Below are positions 62,129 through 64,000 of a DNA stretch of 64,000 nucleotides, piece by piece. Source of the stretch: Carbonatibacter sp965199245 (GTDB taxonomy: Bacteria; Pseudomonadota; Alphaproteobacteria; Kiloniellales; Kiloniellaceae); contig CBDAQP010000001.1 in NCBI GenBank assembly GCA_965199245.1, positions 186,001 to 250,000 on the forward strand, written 5' to 3'. The first letter of the stretch is position 1, and the number at the start of each line of letters is the position of its first letter. The notes under the pieces are model-generated. The model made no database searches. It saw only the letters and a list, made by a program, of their open reading frames with translations, and was not told the DNA's origin. The position numbers were made by a program, and so were the translations under genes.

Positions 62129-64000
62129 GTGCAACAGACAACAGGACAGGATATTTTGTTGCCGCAGGCCCCGGTGCTGTTGGCGGGCGCGGGCTTTTCC
62201 GTTTGGGTTTCGCCGGATGGGGAAAGCGAACGACTGGGACATGATGATCCGGGGCATGATGATCTGGTCACACGGATTGCCGATAGCCCGCCCCTGCTGT
62301 GTCATCGGCCCGCGACGGTGCAGCGTTTGGGCGTGGTGCCTTTTGCGTGTTACGATGTTCTGGAACTGATGGCCTTTACGCACCCCGGAGCATCCTGCGT
62401 TCCCACCCCACGCGGATTGGCGGCATTTTGGGGATTACCGGAACCCGACAGCCCCGAAGATGCCGCCCTGGTCATTTTGGACGCAACGACGCGGTTGTTG
62501 CGTGAGCTTGCAGCGCGGGAAGGCGACTCAGGGGGGGGCGACTCAGGGGGGGGCGACTCACGGGCCGCTGGCATTGCCCGTAACATGATGGCGGGCGGTT
62601 GGCTGTGGGGGCCAGCGGTTCTGGATGCGCTGGGCGCGGACGACCCCCACCGTGCCGACCTCCGACCATCGGCGGGCTTGCGGGTCTGGGAACGACTTGA
62701 GGACTGGCAGGACACGGCCCCCGAAACGGCCCCCGGACAGGATAGCGTTTGCCCAACGGCGGCGCGTCAGCACTTGGGCCGTCTGCTGGGTGACGGGGCG
62801 GAGCACCGCCAACAGCAGAGCGATTTCACGGCAGCCGTGGCCCGGGCCTTCGCCCCGCGACAGGTGGCGGGTGAACCGAATATTATCCTGGCAGAGGCCG
62901 GAACCGGGATTGGAAAGACCCTGGGCTATATTGCCCCTGCCAGCCTGTGGACAGCGCAAAACGAGGCCCCAGTGTGGTTGTCAACCTATACCCGCAACCT
63001 TCAGACCCAAATTGACAGCGAACTTGATCGTCTCTATCCCCGGGACAAGAAAAAAAAGGTCGTCATCCGCAAAGGGCGTGAAAATTACCTCTGCCTGCTG
63101 AATTTGGAGGACGCGACCCAACGACTGCCCACCGCCCCACAGGATGCGGTTGCCGTCGGTTTAATGGGTCGGTGGGCCGCACAGACCAGAAACGGGGATA
63201 TGGTCGGCGGTGATTTTCCCGGCTGGCTGGTTGATCTGATGGGCGTGCGCCAGACATTGGGTCTGACAGATCGGCGGGGGGAGTGTTTATCAAGTTCCTG
63301 TCCGCATTATCGCCGCTGTTTTATCGAACGCAATATCAGAAACGCCCGCCGGGCCGATATTGTGGTTGCCAATCACGCGCTGGTGCTGACACAGGCCGCA
63401 ACGGGGGACGGCACCCTGCCCACGCATTATGTTTTTGACGAAGGCCATCATCTTTTCGATGCGGCGGATTCGGCTTTTTGTACGCAGCTTTCGGCATTGG
63501 ACGCACAGGACTTGCGGCGATGGCTGGTGGGGGATGACACCACGCGCACAGGACGGGCGCGCGGTTTGAAAAGACGCCTTGAAGACGTCACCGCCAGCGA
63601 CAGCCAGAGCGCGGACTACGTTGCAGAGATTCAACAGGCCGCAACGCGGGGCCTGATCGGCACGGGGTGGGCCAATCGGCTCAACGACCAGACCCCCAAA
63701 GGCCCGATGGAAAAATTTTTAGCCCAGGTGCAGGCACAGGTTCTGGCCCGCACCACCGACAGTCCCTATTCACTGGAAACCACAACGCATCCGCCTACCC
63801 CCGGAGTGCTGGACAGTGCCGCAGATCTCAAAAACGCACTTAAAAAACTCCTCACCCCCGTTGCGGGGTTGTGTCACAGGCTGGATCAGCGTCTGGATGA
63901 AGACGCCGCCGCACTCGAGAGCAATAGCCGGCGCAAAATCGAGTCAACAACCCGCGTTCTCACCCAGCGCGTCCGCGTCCCGCTGGAGACGTGGATTTCC
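62129..64000 (+). CDS. DinG/XPD-like ATP-dependent DNA helicase, partial (3' end beyond window)
   Basis: Superfamily 2 helicase, first 624 codons. Walker A is ILAEAGTGIGKTLGY (near residue 255); four Cys likely bind a 4Fe-4S cluster (NYLCLL, GECLSSSCPHYRRC); Walker B is the DEAH box variant YVFDEGHHLFD, with VVANHALVLTQ before it. The start is uncertain: GTG 62129, ATG 62021 and TTG 62159 (AGGACAGG upstream) are all in frame; similarity to relatives begins near LPQAPVLLAG. An acidic Gly-rich linker (about 131-146) is encoded by a 15-bp tandem repeat. Role: unwinding of damage or R-loop structures. Confidence 0.85.
   Translation, partial: MQQTTGQDILLPQAPVLLAGAGFSVWVSPDGESERLGHDDPGHDDLVTRIADSPPLLCHRPATVQRLGVVPFACYDVLELMAFTHPGASCVPTPRGLAAFWGLPEPDSPEDAALVILDATTRLLRELAAREGDSGGGDSGGGDSRAAGIARNMMAGGWLWGPAVLDALGADDPHRADLRPSAGLRVWERLEDWQDTAPETAPGQDSVCPTAARQHLGRLLGDGAEHRQQQSDFTAAVARAFAPRQVAGEPNIILAEAGTGIGKTLGYIAPASLWTAQNEAPVWLSTYTRNLQTQIDSELDRLYPRDKKKKVVIRKGRENYLCLLNLEDATQRLPTAPQDAVAVGLMGRWAAQTRNGDMVGGDFPGWLVDLMGVRQTLGLTDRRGECLSSSCPHYRRCFIERNIRNARRADIVVANHALVLTQAATGDGTLPTHYVFDEGHHLFDAADSAFCTQLSALDAQDLRRWLVGDDTTRTGRARGLKRRLEDVTASDSQSADYVAEIQQAATRGLIGTGWANRLNDQTPKGPMEKFLAQVQAQVLARTTDSPYSLETTTHPPTPGVLDSAADLKNALKKLLTPVAGLCHRLDQRLDEDAAALESNSRRKIESTTRVLTQRVRVPLETWIS
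62523..62567 (+). repeat. 15-bp tandem repeat inside the helicase gene
   Basis: Three near-perfect copies of GGCGACTCAGGGGGG (last copy diverging in its final bases) encode GDSGG in a row. Copy changes would keep the frame. It lies in a linker before the helicase core. Confidence 0.85.

Overview
The window is from an alphaproteobacterium, probably free-living or loosely host-associated with broad heterotrophic habits. This is inferred from the zinc-independent ribosomal protein L31 beside an MsbA-like exporter, the heterotetrameric sarcosine oxidase (soxBDA) beside a GATase-AraC regulator, and the many ABC, TRAP and TctABC uptake systems. I cannot name the genus.

Layout. (1) 1-12.2 kb is ordinary chromosome. 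It holds a sarcosine oxidase operon read leftward with a divergent regulator, an ABC exporter, rpmE, a SPOR-tailed penicillin-binding carboxypeptidase, three nucleotide-sugar genes read leftward (phosphohexomutase, UDP-glucose dehydrogenase, galU), tRNA-Gln and a small membrane-anchored protein. (2) 12.5-19.3 kb is a giant autotransporter with a modular repeat passenger and a 15-bp tandem repeat in its leader. (3) 19.6-33.5 kb is a catabolic cluster of unknown substrate: FAD amine oxidase, GMC dehydrogenase, MocR regulator, enolase-superfamily enzyme, aldehyde dehydrogenase, bicupin, CoA-acylating semialdehyde dehydrogenase and a polyamine-type ABC importer. (4) 33.5-37.9 kb is a patch of insertion-sequence remnants (IS630 and IS5 types) with a Fic protein, a small secreted repeat protein and a methylase fragment. 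(5) 37.9-49.2 kb is the homoprotocatechuate meta-cleavage pathway (hpaFEDGHI), divergent from an amidohydrolase, a TRAP transporter and an HpaR-type repressor, followed by tRNA-Ala. (6) 49.3-54.7 kb is a tricarboxylate module: TctC, a TctA-TctB fusion, a PrpF-family isomerase and a beta-decarboxylating dehydrogenase. A broken LacI-type regulator and transposase debris follow. (7) 55.9-61.8 kb is a second autotransporter, parallel to the first and nearly identical in its last third. (8) A DinG-like iron-sulfur helicase runs off the right edge.

How it fits together. The two autotransporters form long direct repeats around about 36 kb of catabolic and mobile DNA. The island could therefore be lost, amplified or rearranged by homologous recombination. 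The catabolic blocks each pair uptake with breakdown and a local regulator. The hpa block lacks the first-step hydroxylase (hpaBC), so homoprotocatechuate must come from elsewhere or be the imported compound. Several genes are decayed (IS630 transposase, IS5 transposase, DNA methylase, LacI regulator), which points to a region in flux.
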